Shown in pieces: positions 18,897 to 27,761 of a stretch of DNA of 64,000 nucleotides. The translations under genes and the position numbers were made by a program. Where the stretch lies: NCBI RefSeq assembly GCF_024721975.1, contig NZ_JANQBB010000011.1, positions 1-64,000 of the forward strand, in the 5' to 3' direction. Below the pieces are notes generated by a model. It did no database searches. It was not told the DNA's origin and was given only the letters and a program-made list of their open reading frames with translations. How positions within the stretch are numbered: position 1 is the first letter of the stretch; each line of letters begins with the position of its first letter. The DNA is from Paenibacillus endoradicis (GTDB taxonomy: Bacteria; Bacillota; Bacilli; Paenibacillales; Paenibacillaceae).

Positions 18897-19712
18897 TCAG
18901 GTCTGCTTTTTGAACTGCCTCTTCCTATACTGCAACGGAGAACACCCATTTGTCTGCTTGAATAGTTTGTAAAAATTTGCTAAAGACTCCATGCCTATTT
19001 GTTCAGCGATTTCGAGCATTTTCAAATTTGTTTCTCGTAGTAAGCGTTGAGCCTCTCTAACTCTAACTAATTGCACATATTCTGCAAAACCAAAGCCCGT
19101 ACATTGTTTGAATTTTCTACTTAAATAGTAGGGGCTAACGAAAAATTGAGCAGCTACGTCATGAAGGCGAAGCACTGCATTATAATGAGTTCCCACATAA
19201 GTCGCAATTTCAAACATCGTTTGATGAACAGATGAGGGTTGAACTTCTACTTCCGGCTGCTCTCTTTGCGAACGAAAAACTAGTAACAGTAGTTGTCGCA
19301 GTAATGATTCAAGCATAATATCTCTACCGTTTGCATTACCCTTTGCTTCTAATAGCAAGTCCTGAAGTATGTTTTCCCCTTTATATTGTACTTGAGGAGG
19401 TAAAGTAATAACCCCGCTTTGTGTCTGAAATGGAAAGTTTGAGAGAAATGAATCATCGAAGTTAATTACTAGTCTCTCGTGATCAGGAACACCAGTATCG
19501 ATCGTTCGATGTAATTCATCCTTGTCAATAAAGACAAAACTGCCTTGTTTTACTCGATACGTACGATCACGAATGAAATAATCTCGTTCACCGGTAAATA
19601 AATAATAGAGTTCATATTCATCATGCGAATGTTGATCTTGCATCGTATAAAATCCTTTACGCTTTGTATGGTCTATCATCATTGTATGTTCGTTATTATA
19701 GTAGATGTCCAT
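18897..19712 (-). CDS. AraC-family regulator
   Basis: A 271-residue regulator. The N-terminal cupin contains DQHSHDEYELYYLFTGERDYFI, and the C-terminal AraC HTH domain (about 170-271) contains FFVSPYYLSRKFKQCTGFGFAEY and IGMESLANFYKLFKQTNGCSPLQYR. The frame is open to 19766, but GGAGGTC is ideally placed for the ATG at 19712, so I choose that start. It is divergent from the Gfo/Idh/MocA-esterase-rhamnosidase-uxaC gene string, 134 bp away, and is its likely regulator. Confidence 0.87.
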   Translation of the reverse strand: MDIYYNNEHTMMIDHTKRKGFYTMQDQHSHDEYELYYLFTGERDYFIRDRTYRVKQGSFVFIDKDELHRTIDTGVPDHERLVINFDDSFLSNFPFQTQSGVITLPPQVQYKGENILQDLLLEAKGNANGRDIMLESLLRQLLLLVFRSQREQPEVEVQPSSVHQTMFEIATYVGTHYNAVLRLHDVAAQFFVSPYYLSRKFKQCTGFGFAEYVQLVRVREAQRLLRETNLKMLEIAEQIGMESLANFYKLFKQTNGCSPLQYRKRQFKKQT

Positions 19713-19846
19713 TTTGACCTCCGAATATATAGAGCAAGATATGCGACTTTTTGATGATTTGAGCAATTATTATAGACGATTATAACGCATTATTGCAGTA
19801 TATTGGAAGAGAGAATTTACATTTGTTTAAAGGAGAGCGTTTCCAT

Positions 19847-21130
19847 ATGAAAAAGAAATATGCACTTATTGGTACTGGTGGTCGAGCACAATTTTTTTAT
19901 GGTTCTTTGGTTAGAGATTATGGCGAAACATCCCAGCTCGTAGCATTTTGTGATACGAATCAAACTAGAATGGACTATGCTAATAAGCTGCTTACAGAAA
20001 GTTATGGTTATAAAGCGATCCCTACTTATAAAGCACATGAATTTGAAAAAATGATTCAAGAAGAAAAGCCTGATACGATTATCGTAACGACGATGGATCG
20101 TACTCATCATACGTATATAATTAGAGCAATGGAACTTGGTTGTGACGTTATTACGGAAAAACCGATGACGGTCGATGAAGATAAATGTCAAGAGATTATT
20201 GATACAGTGAATCGTACAGGTAAAAAGGTACGTGTCGCGTTTAACTATCGTTATGCACCACATAATACAAAGCTTAGAGAATTAATATTAAATGGTGCTA
20301 TTGGTGATGTGCACTCTGTCCATTTTGAATGGTTACTTAATACAGAGCATGGTGCAGATTATTTCCGTCGCTGGCATAGAGATAAACGTAATAGTGGAGG
20401 AATGCTTGTTCATAAATCGACACATCATTTTGATTTGGTCAATTTCTGGTTAGGTACTCAGCCTCAAACGGTATTCGCACAAGGTTCATTGATGTTCTAT
20501 GGCAAAGAAAATGCAGAAAAACGTGGAGTGACAGAGTTTTATAATCGTACTCGCGGCAGCGAAGTTGCGAAAAATGATCCATTTGCACTTGATCTTGAGA
20601 AAAGTGATGACTTAAAAGGATTGTACGCAGATGCTGAGCATGAAGATGGTTACTATCGTGATCAAAGTGTATTCGGTGACGGAATTTCGATCGAAGATAC
20701 ATTAGGCCTACTTGTCCGTTACAAGAACAACGCAATCTTAACGTATTCGCTCAATTGTTATATGCCATGGGAAGGATTCCAAGTTAATATAAATGGCTCT
20801 AAAGGTCGTATTGAAATGAAAATTGTGGAAAAATCTTATGTGAATTCTGGTGGGAAGAAAGAAGATGAAGGTGCACTTCAATCAAAGAGTATTAAAGTAA
20901 TTCCTATGTTTGGAGAAGCATATGATGCAATAATCGAAGAAGGTGTAGGCGGTCATGGTGGTGGTGATCCAATTCTTCTTAATGATTTATTCGGAGTGCC
21001 AGTGGAAGATCCTTATCATCGTGCAGCGTCTCATGTTGATGGGGCAATGTCAATTCTTACTGGGGTTGCAGGTAACATTTCAATCAGAACAGGAATGCCT
21101 GTACAAGTAGATCAGCTTATTAAGTTTTAA
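19847..21130 (+). CDS. Gfo/Idh/MocA-family oxidoreductase
   Basis: A 427-residue NAD(P)-dependent oxidoreductase. N-terminal Rossmann fold: ALIGTGGRAQFFYGSL (about 6-21). EKPMTVDEDKC carries the conserved EKP motif lysine, and NSGGMLVHKSTHHFDL a conserved catalytic-region histidine pair. This family oxidises or epimerises sugars, or cleaves glycosides via a 3-keto intermediate; the large insertions are like members found with pectin and rhamnogalacturonan genes. The frame starts at 19793 but AAGGAGA is spaced for the ATG at 19847. It is 31 bp upstream of the acetylesterase, likely the same operon. Substrate unknown. Confidence 0.85.
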   Translation: MKKKYALIGTGGRAQFFYGSLVRDYGETSQLVAFCDTNQTRMDYANKLLTESYGYKAIPTYKAHEFEKMIQEEKPDTIIVTTMDRTHHTYIIRAMELGCDVITEKPMTVDEDKCQEIIDTVNRTGKKVRVAFNYRYAPHNTKLRELILNGAIGDVHSVHFEWLLNTEHGADYFRRWHRDKRNSGGMLVHKSTHHFDLVNFWLGTQPQTVFAQGSLMFYGKENAEKRGVTEFYNRTRGSEVAKNDPFALDLEKSDDLKGLYADAEHEDGYYRDQSVFGDGISIEDTLGLLVRYKNNAILTYSLNCYMPWEGFQVNINGSKGRIEMKIVEKSYVNSGGKKEDEGALQSKSIKVIPMFGEAYDAIIEEGVGGHGGGDPILLNDLFGVPVEDPYHRAASHVDGAMSILTGVAGNISIRTGMPVQVDQLIKF

Positions 21131-21161
21131 GATAGTAGAGAAATCAATTAGAGGTGAATGT

Positions 21162-22271
21162 ATGTCATATAAATTTGACTTTGGACCAGAAGGAGTAACT
21201 GTGGAAGGCTATCATAAGGTTACTAATTCTACATTATATGAAGAGAATCTTGCCTACGGATTTACTACTATTAATAAAGTATCGGCAAAAAAACGGACCA
21301 ATGAGTCACTAACTGGTGATTTCTGTATTCCTTTTGATTCAACATTTGTTGCTGATGTACCTAATGGCAATTATATCGTTACTATTACATTAGGCGATGC
21401 TTTTGCACCAACTCATACTTCATTAAAGACAAACGGTGAACATCTTGTTTTGCAAAATTATGAGACAGTATCTGGACAAATCGCACGAGAACAGTTTGGT
21501 GTGAACGTACGGAATGGTCAGTTAAAATTAAGTTTTGGTGGACTTGCACCACGCTTGAACAGTGTGGAGATGTTACAAACTTCACAGCAAATTACGATAT
21601 ATTTAGCAGGTGACTCAACTGTTACAGATCCTTCAGAAGACGGTTTCCCATTCTCTGGTTGGGGGCAAATGCTGAATTATTATTTCAAACATGATGTAGT
21701 CATCGCAAATCATGCGATCGGTGGTCGTAGCTCTAAAAGTTTTATTTCTGAAGGCAGGCTAGAAGGAATATTAGAAGAAATAAAAGAAGGCGACTATTTG
21801 TTTATTCAGTTTGGTCATAACGATCAAAAATCTGATGAGGAAAGATTTACTGACCCAGATACAACCTACCCAGAACATTTAAAAAAATATATTGATGCAG
21901 CCCGATCTAAGAAAGCAACACCAGTTTTAATTACTTCAGTGCATCGACGATATTATGACAACGATGGACATATCATTAATATGCACACAACGTATTTGGA
22001 TGCAGTGAGAAAGCTTGCGGAAGAAGAAAATGTGGCGCTTATTGATTTGGCAGATCGAAGCAAACAATTGTTTGAGGAGCTTGGAGAGGAAGCGACCAAA
22101 TCGATTTTTCTATGGGGAGAACCTGGAGAGTGGAGAAATTCCTCCAATGGTATTAAAGATAATACTCATTTCCAAGAACAAGGAAGTTTGCAAATTGCCG
22201 AATTAGTCGTTCAAGGTATTCGTGATCTCAATCTAATGCGCTTAACGATGTTTCTGAAACCTACGGAATAA
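21162..22271 (+). CDS. Rhamnogalacturonan acetylesterase-like SGNH hydrolase
   Basis: A 369-residue CE12/RhgT-type esterase. An N-terminal beta domain (about 1-135, galactose-binding-like) precedes the SGNH domain. Block I is LAGDSTVTD (nucleophile Ser), then GGRSSKSF, block III FGHNDQK, and the terminal DNTHF with Asp/His. It removes acetyl groups from rhamnogalacturonan I fragments. There is no signal peptide, so it should act on imported oligosaccharides in the cytosol. It stands between the Gfo oxidoreductase and the rhamnosidase, 32 bp before the latter. SD AGAGGTG precedes the ATG. Confidence 0.87.
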   Translation: MSYKFDFGPEGVTVEGYHKVTNSTLYEENLAYGFTTINKVSAKKRTNESLTGDFCIPFDSTFVADVPNGNYIVTITLGDAFAPTHTSLKTNGEHLVLQNYETVSGQIAREQFGVNVRNGQLKLSFGGLAPRLNSVEMLQTSQQITIYLAGDSTVTDPSEDGFPFSGWGQMLNYYFKHDVVIANHAIGGRSSKSFISEGRLEGILEEIKEGDYLFIQFGHNDQKSDEERFTDPDTTYPEHLKKYIDAARSKKATPVLITSVHRRYYDNDGHIINMHTTYLDAVRKLAEEENVALIDLADRSKQLFEELGEEATKSIFLWGEPGEWRNSSNGIKDNTHFQEQGSLQIAELVVQGIRDLNLMRLTMFLKPTE

Positions 22272-22303
22272 CAAGTCGAACGCACGATGAGAGGGAAAAG
22301 TTG

Positions 22304-23992
22304 ATGAGTATGAAATCCCTTAAGCAACGAAAGATGTCAGTAGATCCGCGAAGTAGAGTGTATCTAGAACCTATCCGAATTGTATGGACTACTGGAACTT
22401 TAGAGAGATCAGAAGTGAATAATGTTGAAGGACTGCTTTCTGCAAACGAAAATCAAGTCACTAAAGAAGCACCCAATGCATGTATTTTAACTAATAAAGG
22501 TCAGTCCCCAGCTATTTTACTTGATTTTGGCATGGAGCTGCATGGTGGGATAAGACTTTCTGTAGTAGAAGGTAACCATTTTTCCTCTAGAAGCATTCGC
22601 ATTCGAATTCGTTTCGGCGAATCTGCAATGGAAGCGATGAGTGAGATTGGTGGTACTGCGAATGCTACCAATGATCATACGGCGCGAGATAGTATTGTTG
22701 ATGTAGGTTTGCTAGGTTCGACTGAATTTGGTACAACTGGTTTTCGTTTTGTAAGAATAGATTTACTAGATGAAGGTTCACTTGAATTACAGAGTGTGCA
22801 GGCTATATTTGTGTATCGTGATATCGCTTATAAAGGCAGCTTTCAATGTAGTGACCCCTTACTTAATCAGATATGGGAGACAGGTGCCTATACCGTTCAT
22901 CTGAATATGCAAGAGTATTTATGGGATGGGATAAAGCGAGATCGAATGGTATGGACAGGGGATATGCATCCGGAAGTAGCAACGATTAGTGCTGTCTTTG
23001 GTGAGCATGAAATTGTACCGTCTAGCTTAGACTTTAAAAGAGACCGTTCACCGCTCCCGATGTTTATGGATATGCCCACCTATTCCATATGGTGGCTGCT
23101 CGTTCAGTATGATTGGTATATGCAGCACGGAAATAAGGCTTATCTATGTGAACAGCAACAATATGTAACATCTTTATTAAGAGAGCTTATTACTAAAGTT
23201 GCTGATGATGGAACGATTGATGTATACAGACCATTTTTAGATTGGCCAGCTTCATCAAATACTGAAGGCGTTACGGCTGGTGTGCATGCCTTGTTCGTAA
23301 TTGCTATGCAAGTTGGAGCGTCATTATGTAGATTGTTTCATGAAGACGAAACAGCTGCATTATGTGAATCGTTGGAAACTAGATTAAGAGAGCATATACC
23401 GCATCATGCTTATAGTAAGCAAGGTGCAGCATTGCAAGTAATAGCGGGTTTAATCAATCCACTTGTCGCCAATGAAGATGTTATCGCACCAGATGCCCCG
23501 AAAGGTTATTCAACTTTCTATGGTTACTATATGCTACGTGCACGCGCTCTTGCTGGAGATATAGAGGGTAGTCTACATAGTATTAGAGCGTATTGGGGTG
23601 GCATGTTATCACTTGGTGCGACCACATTCTGGGAAGATTTTGACTTAAGTTGGCTTGAGAATGGGGCTAGAATCGATGAACTAACTCCCCCTAATAAAAT
23701 TGATGTACATGGTTCCTACGGTGGTTACTGTTATAAAGGCTATCGACATAGCTTATGTCATGGTTGGGCTTCTGGTCCTACGGCATGGCTATCCGAATTT
23801 GTATTAGGAATAACGCCAGCAGAGCCAGGTTTCCGGAAAGTGAAAATTGTAGCCAATTTAGGTGATTTAGAGTGGGTGGAAGGAATTTATCCAACCCCAT
23901 ATGGTAATATTCATGTACGTCATGAAAAAGAAGAAGATGGTACGATTCGTACGGAATATGAGCTGCCATCAGGAGTAGAATTGATAGATTAG
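22304..23992 (+). CDS. GH78-type alpha-L-rhamnosidase
   Basis: A 562-residue protein. An N-terminal beta-sandwich is followed by an (alpha/alpha)6 barrel from about residue 185. The barrel has the GH78 hallmarks YLWDGIKRDRMVWTGDMHPE (acidic D/E catalytic region) and FLDWPASSNTEGVTAG, then GATTFWEDF and HSLCHGWASGPTAWLSE. It is shorter than multi-domain GH78 enzymes. It probably removes terminal rhamnose from rhamnogalacturonan oligomers inside the cell, since no signal peptide is seen. GAGGG supports the ATG at 22304 over the TTG at 22301. Confidence 0.85.
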   Translation: MSMKSLKQRKMSVDPRSRVYLEPIRIVWTTGTLERSEVNNVEGLLSANENQVTKEAPNACILTNKGQSPAILLDFGMELHGGIRLSVVEGNHFSSRSIRIRIRFGESAMEAMSEIGGTANATNDHTARDSIVDVGLLGSTEFGTTGFRFVRIDLLDEGSLELQSVQAIFVYRDIAYKGSFQCSDPLLNQIWETGAYTVHLNMQEYLWDGIKRDRMVWTGDMHPEVATISAVFGEHEIVPSSLDFKRDRSPLPMFMDMPTYSIWWLLVQYDWYMQHGNKAYLCEQQQYVTSLLRELITKVADDGTIDVYRPFLDWPASSNTEGVTAGVHALFVIAMQVGASLCRLFHEDETAALCESLETRLREHIPHHAYSKQGAALQVIAGLINPLVANEDVIAPDAPKGYSTFYGYYMLRARALAGDIEGSLHSIRAYWGGMLSLGATTFWEDFDLSWLENGARIDELTPPNKIDVHGSYGGYCYKGYRHSLCHGWASGPTAWLSEFVLGITPAEPGFRKVKIVANLGDLEWVEGIYPTPYGNIHVRHEKEEDGTIRTEYELPSGVELID

Positions 23993-24102
23993 CCTATAGC
24001 ATCACTGCGTTATCAAAGTCGGAAGTGTGAATGCGCTCTTTAAGTGAGATCTATTACGTATGCTAATTGGAATATAAATATATTGCATGGGGTGATTAAT
24101 TA

Positions 24103-25521
24103 GTGAAAGCATTTATGGATGATCAGTTTTTGCTAAGTAACGATACATCAGTTAAGTTATACGAGCAATTCGCAAAGCCGATGCCGATAATCGACTACCA
24201 TTGCCATCTTGATCCACAAGCAATCTATGAAGATAAGACATTCGCGAATCTTACAGAAGTATGGTTGTATGGTGATCATTACAAGTGGAGAGCTATGAGA
24301 GCTAATGGGGTTGAAGAACATTTTGTTACTGGTGGCGAAGGGGTAAGTGATTATGATCGTTTTGTCGCTTATGCAAAAACAGTTCCCATGTTGGTGGGAA
24401 ATCCATTATATCATTGGTCTCATTTAGAGCTTAGACGACTTTTTGGCATAGATGAAATGATTAATGAAAACAATGCTCCGATCATCTGGGAAAAAGCGAA
24501 TGAGCGTCTACAACAAGAAGGTTTTTCACCTCGCGGCTTAATTCGTAGCTCCAATGTGCGAGTTGTCTGTACAACAGATGATCCTGCAGATTCATTACAA
24601 TATCATCTTAAATTAAAAAAAGAACAAAATCTTGGATTTCAAGTAAGACCGACTTTTCGACCAGATAAGGCTTTAGAAATAAACCGAGCAACATTTTACC
24701 CATGGTTAATGCGCTTAGAGGAGTCGTGTGGGTTTGAAGTAAACCAATATAGCTTACTATTAAAGGCGTTAAGAGATCGCGTGCAATTTTTCCATGTAGC
24801 GGATTGCTTATTATCTGATCATGCATTAGATAAAGTGATGTATGCAGAAGCAACAATGGAGCAAGCAACAGAAATTTATGCAAAAGCTCTACGTGGTGAA
24901 GTTGTGACAGTAGAGGAAGAGGCCATATATAAAACTTATACCTTAACTTATCTAGCAAGTTTATATGTAGAATTTGGTTGGACGATGCAACTCCATATTA
25001 AAGCACATCGCAATAATAATACAGCTATGTTTAATAAACTCGGTGCTGATACTGGATTTGATTCGATCAATGATGGACCTCTAGCAGAGCCACTAGTCAA
25101 GCTACTAGACGGAATTGAAAAGGGAAGTGGATTGCCACGGACCATTCTCTATTCATTAAATGCAGCTGATAATGAAGTGCTTGCAACGATTATGGGCAGT
25201 TTCCAAGGTGGCGGTATTCCAGGGAAAATTCAACTAGGCTCAGCTTGGTGGTTTAACGATACGATCGATGGTATGCAGGCTCAACTTAAATCACTAGCGA
25301 ACATGGGAGTACTCGGACGATTTGTAGGCATGTTGACGGATTCTCGAAGTTTCCTTTCTTATCCTCGCCATGAATACTTCCGCCGTGTGTTATGTAATTT
25401 GTTGGGTGATTGGGTTGAGTCTGGTCAGCTGCCTGAAGATATGGAGCTACTACAGACCGTTATAGAAGGAATTTGTTATCGCAATGCGGAGGAATACTTC
25501 CATTTTGGTTCAGAACAATAA
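24103..25521 (+). CDS. uxaC: Glucuronate/galacturonate isomerase
   Basis: A 472-residue uronate isomerase of the amidohydrolase superfamily. It converts D-galacturonate to D-tagaturonate (and D-glucuronate to D-fructuronate), feeding uxaB. Metal-binding motif IDYHCHLDP is near residues 30-37; MQLHIKAHRNNN and the later GSAWWFNDTIDGM and FVGMLTDSRSFLSYPRHEYFRR are diagnostic. A GTG start at 24103 gives the family-typical MKAFMD N-terminus with upstream GGGGTGA. It lies 110 bp after the rhamnosidase and is followed by a strong terminator. Confidence 0.95.
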   Translation: MKAFMDDQFLLSNDTSVKLYEQFAKPMPIIDYHCHLDPQAIYEDKTFANLTEVWLYGDHYKWRAMRANGVEEHFVTGGEGVSDYDRFVAYAKTVPMLVGNPLYHWSHLELRRLFGIDEMINENNAPIIWEKANERLQQEGFSPRGLIRSSNVRVVCTTDDPADSLQYHLKLKKEQNLGFQVRPTFRPDKALEINRATFYPWLMRLEESCGFEVNQYSLLLKALRDRVQFFHVADCLLSDHALDKVMYAEATMEQATEIYAKALRGEVVTVEEEAIYKTYTLTYLASLYVEFGWTMQLHIKAHRNNNTAMFNKLGADTGFDSINDGPLAEPLVKLLDGIEKGSGLPRTILYSLNAADNEVLATIMGSFQGGGIPGKIQLGSAWWFNDTIDGMQAQLKSLANMGVLGRFVGMLTDSRSFLSYPRHEYFRRVLCNLLGDWVESGQLPEDMELLQTVIEGICYRNAEEYFHFGSEQ

Positions 25522-25585
25522 GAGGTTATATTGGATAGAAGTGACGATATAGCGTTAGAAGTATTATATCAAAGGAGATTTGTTT

Positions 25586-25622
25586 GGCATGATTTCGGTA
25601 TTGTACCGAAATCATGCCTTTT
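25586..25622 (+). terminator. Terminator after uxaC
   Basis: A perfect 15-bp stem (GGCATGATTTCGGTA / TACCGAAATCATGCC) with a 3-nt loop is followed by TTTTA. It lies between convergent genes. Confidence 0.9.
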
Positions 25623-25677
25623 AGTATTGTCGAAAAGAATTAAACTTCAGCTTGCTGTGCTGCCCATGCTAGTCTTA

Positions 25678-27738
25678 TTAATGCACAACGACCCGTACGC
25701 GCGCAAGGTTTAACACTTGGGTGTAAATATCAGAGCTATTACCCTCACGCTGTGAGGCTGCACGCAATACAGGGAAGTAGGTGCCAGGAGTAGCGAATAC
25801 ATAATTTGCCTCGACAACGGCTTTTGTTCCCTCCATATTAATATGAATTACTGTTCCATCAATTGCAAAGCACGCGTCTCCTTCAAAATCCCATTGTGCC
25901 GCAACGATTTTACCTGTTTTTGCAGGTACTTCAATTTCTGCACGAAAAACAACTTCTTCTCCGCTTGAAACTTCGGCGCGATCTGCTCCATTGGCTTTCA
26001 ATTCAATGACGGGCTGAATTCCTTTGCGTTCGGAGGCATGAGCAGGTACCTCAACCTGACCATCTATTACATTGTAGCTAGTGCTTGCAGGTGGAGCAAT
26101 TTCTTGCTCAACCCAAGCACTCAGATCAAGTAGAGCTTGATGGAGAACAGGGACATAGTTAACAATGTGAAGTCCGTCTAATGGATTATTTGAGCTAGAA
26201 TCTGCATGCAAAGAGTGATCAACATACCAAAGTCTAAATCGATTATCCAAATCCTCGCCTACATGTTCTAGTACCTTTGTACGATACCAATCGGCTTGCC
26301 ATGGGAACGCACTTTCGTCCATAAGAGTCTGAACAACGATCATTTTTCCTTCGAAACGGCCACTTTGAATCGAACCAGCACCTCCGCGTGCGATAGCAGG
26401 ACCTACTAGAAATGGACGTTGCGGATATAGAGGTTCCCCGTGTTCATCCCGGAACTGATCCCATACGGAATATTCCGCAGTTGGAACTTGATGTCTGTGA
26501 TAGGTTTGCAGAGCGATATAGTCTGAGTTGTCCAGTATAATCTCATCTCCTGTTTTTACTTTTCTCAAGTTTTCTACAGAAGTGAAAAATCCGTAGGCAG
26601 CTCCAAGTGTCGCGACATCTCCATTAAGTTGTCCTAGTGGGATTTTTATTCCAGCAGCTTCGCCGCTAACGATCTCAATAAATGCGCCCTCCAAATATAT
26701 TTCGCCTTCTGGAACTGTGGCCAATTTGAAAGTAGGAATGAAATCCTTACCTTCCTCAAGCATCTTCCAAGCGTCATCGACTCCCATATTCATTGCTTTA
26801 CTGGAGTCCGTATCTGCCAGCTGCACGGGTAAGACGATCTCGGTTATCGTTGTTTTATGTTGTAGTCTAGCTTGTGCAGCAGAGCTATTTGGATCGTGTC
26901 CAAGATAACCATCAACGGTCCAAAAATCATCAAAATAAGAAGGATCTATTTGCATAACGGCAGGAGTGAGTACGGTTAGTGCACCATCGCCAATTTCTTG
27001 ATAAGCAAACCATGCTTTAGGGGGAAATCCCAATTTCGTCACTTCTTCGAGCGCTTGTTTTTGTTCTTCATTCAATCCAGCATATATATCGCCGCTGCCA
27101 CCTGGCTCGATTGCGTCAATGATAGTAGGGAACTTATCTTTAAGAAGTCGCATAGCATGAACACGAGCTGTAAATACGTTTGGAATCGCCATAGGTGTTC
27201 CGATGACAAATGGTACCGCTCCGTCCCAAATGCCTGTTGTGTTTTCAATGAAGCTGATTGTTTTGAAGCCGCCGCCGCTACCGCCGTAAATATAGCCGTA
27301 AGGTCGGTGCTCGCCGAAAAATTCTACAGCTTTAACTCGGGAATATTGTGCTACAGCAGCGCTTGCGCGATACACAAGTGTAGCATCAGATGACATTCCT
27401 CCCATATTCGTTTCTACTAAATATGCGCCGTTGGAAATCGCGAAACCGATTTTGTTATCGACACCCTCAACGTGACTTTGAGCTGCATTTTCGCTACCCT
27501 GTACAGGATTGACAGGCTGGAAGAAGCGACCAGAATATGATCCTTCAGACGGGAAATAAAATGAAAATCTCGTTTCAGTACCTTCAAATCCACCATGAAT
27601 ATAGCGATGACGTAGAGGTATTTCTCTCCACTCATCGATGTCCACATATGGGCTTTGAAACTGGGCGTCTTCCTGCCCGTTATATAGCGATTGTTTTGTA
27701 TTATTAATATTTTCATTATTGGATTCATGAATTGACAT
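25678..27738 (-). CDS. Putative alpha/beta hydrolase with C-terminal PKD-like domain
   Basis: A 686-residue protein whose function I do not firmly recognise. The motif YIYGGSGGGFKT near residues 150-160 resembles an alpha/beta-hydrolase nucleophile elbow (serine of GxSxG), as in tannase/feruloyl-esterase-like enzymes. Residues about 580-686 form a PKD/Ig-like beta domain (AAQWDFEGD, YVFATPGTYFPVLRA). There is no signal peptide, unusual for a PKD-bearing enzyme. The context, just upstream of uxaC's convergent end and 23 bp after a GPH sugar transporter in the same operon, suggests it deacylates an imported pectin-derived compound. SD TAGGAGG supports the ATG at 27738. Confidence 0.6.
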   Translation of the reverse strand: MSIHESNNENINNTKQSLYNGQEDAQFQSPYVDIDEWREIPLRHRYIHGGFEGTETRFSFYFPSEGSYSGRFFQPVNPVQGSENAAQSHVEGVDNKIGFAISNGAYLVETNMGGMSSDATLVYRASAAVAQYSRVKAVEFFGEHRPYGYIYGGSGGGFKTISFIENTTGIWDGAVPFVIGTPMAIPNVFTARVHAMRLLKDKFPTIIDAIEPGGSGDIYAGLNEEQKQALEEVTKLGFPPKAWFAYQEIGDGALTVLTPAVMQIDPSYFDDFWTVDGYLGHDPNSSAAQARLQHKTTITEIVLPVQLADTDSSKAMNMGVDDAWKMLEEGKDFIPTFKLATVPEGEIYLEGAFIEIVSGEAAGIKIPLGQLNGDVATLGAAYGFFTSVENLRKVKTGDEIILDNSDYIALQTYHRHQVPTAEYSVWDQFRDEHGEPLYPQRPFLVGPAIARGGAGSIQSGRFEGKMIVVQTLMDESAFPWQADWYRTKVLEHVGEDLDNRFRLWYVDHSLHADSSSNNPLDGLHIVNYVPVLHQALLDLSAWVEQEIAPPASTSYNVIDGQVEVPAHASERKGIQPVIELKANGADRAEVSSGEEVVFRAEIEVPAKTGKIVAAQWDFEGDACFAIDGTVIHINMEGTKAVVEANYVFATPGTYFPVLRAASQREGNSSDIYTQVLNLARVRVVVH

Positions 27739-27761
27739 TAAAAATTCCTCCTACGTACACA

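Noticed and set aside
19832..19846. cre site before the Gfo/Idh/MocA gene
   Set aside because: AGGAGAGCGTTTCCA has two mismatches at essential positions and overlaps the SD; not convincing.
25531..25713. 60-residue ORF after uxaC
   Set aside because: It runs through the uxaC terminator hairpin and ends in antisense to the hydrolase gene; no SD-supported start.
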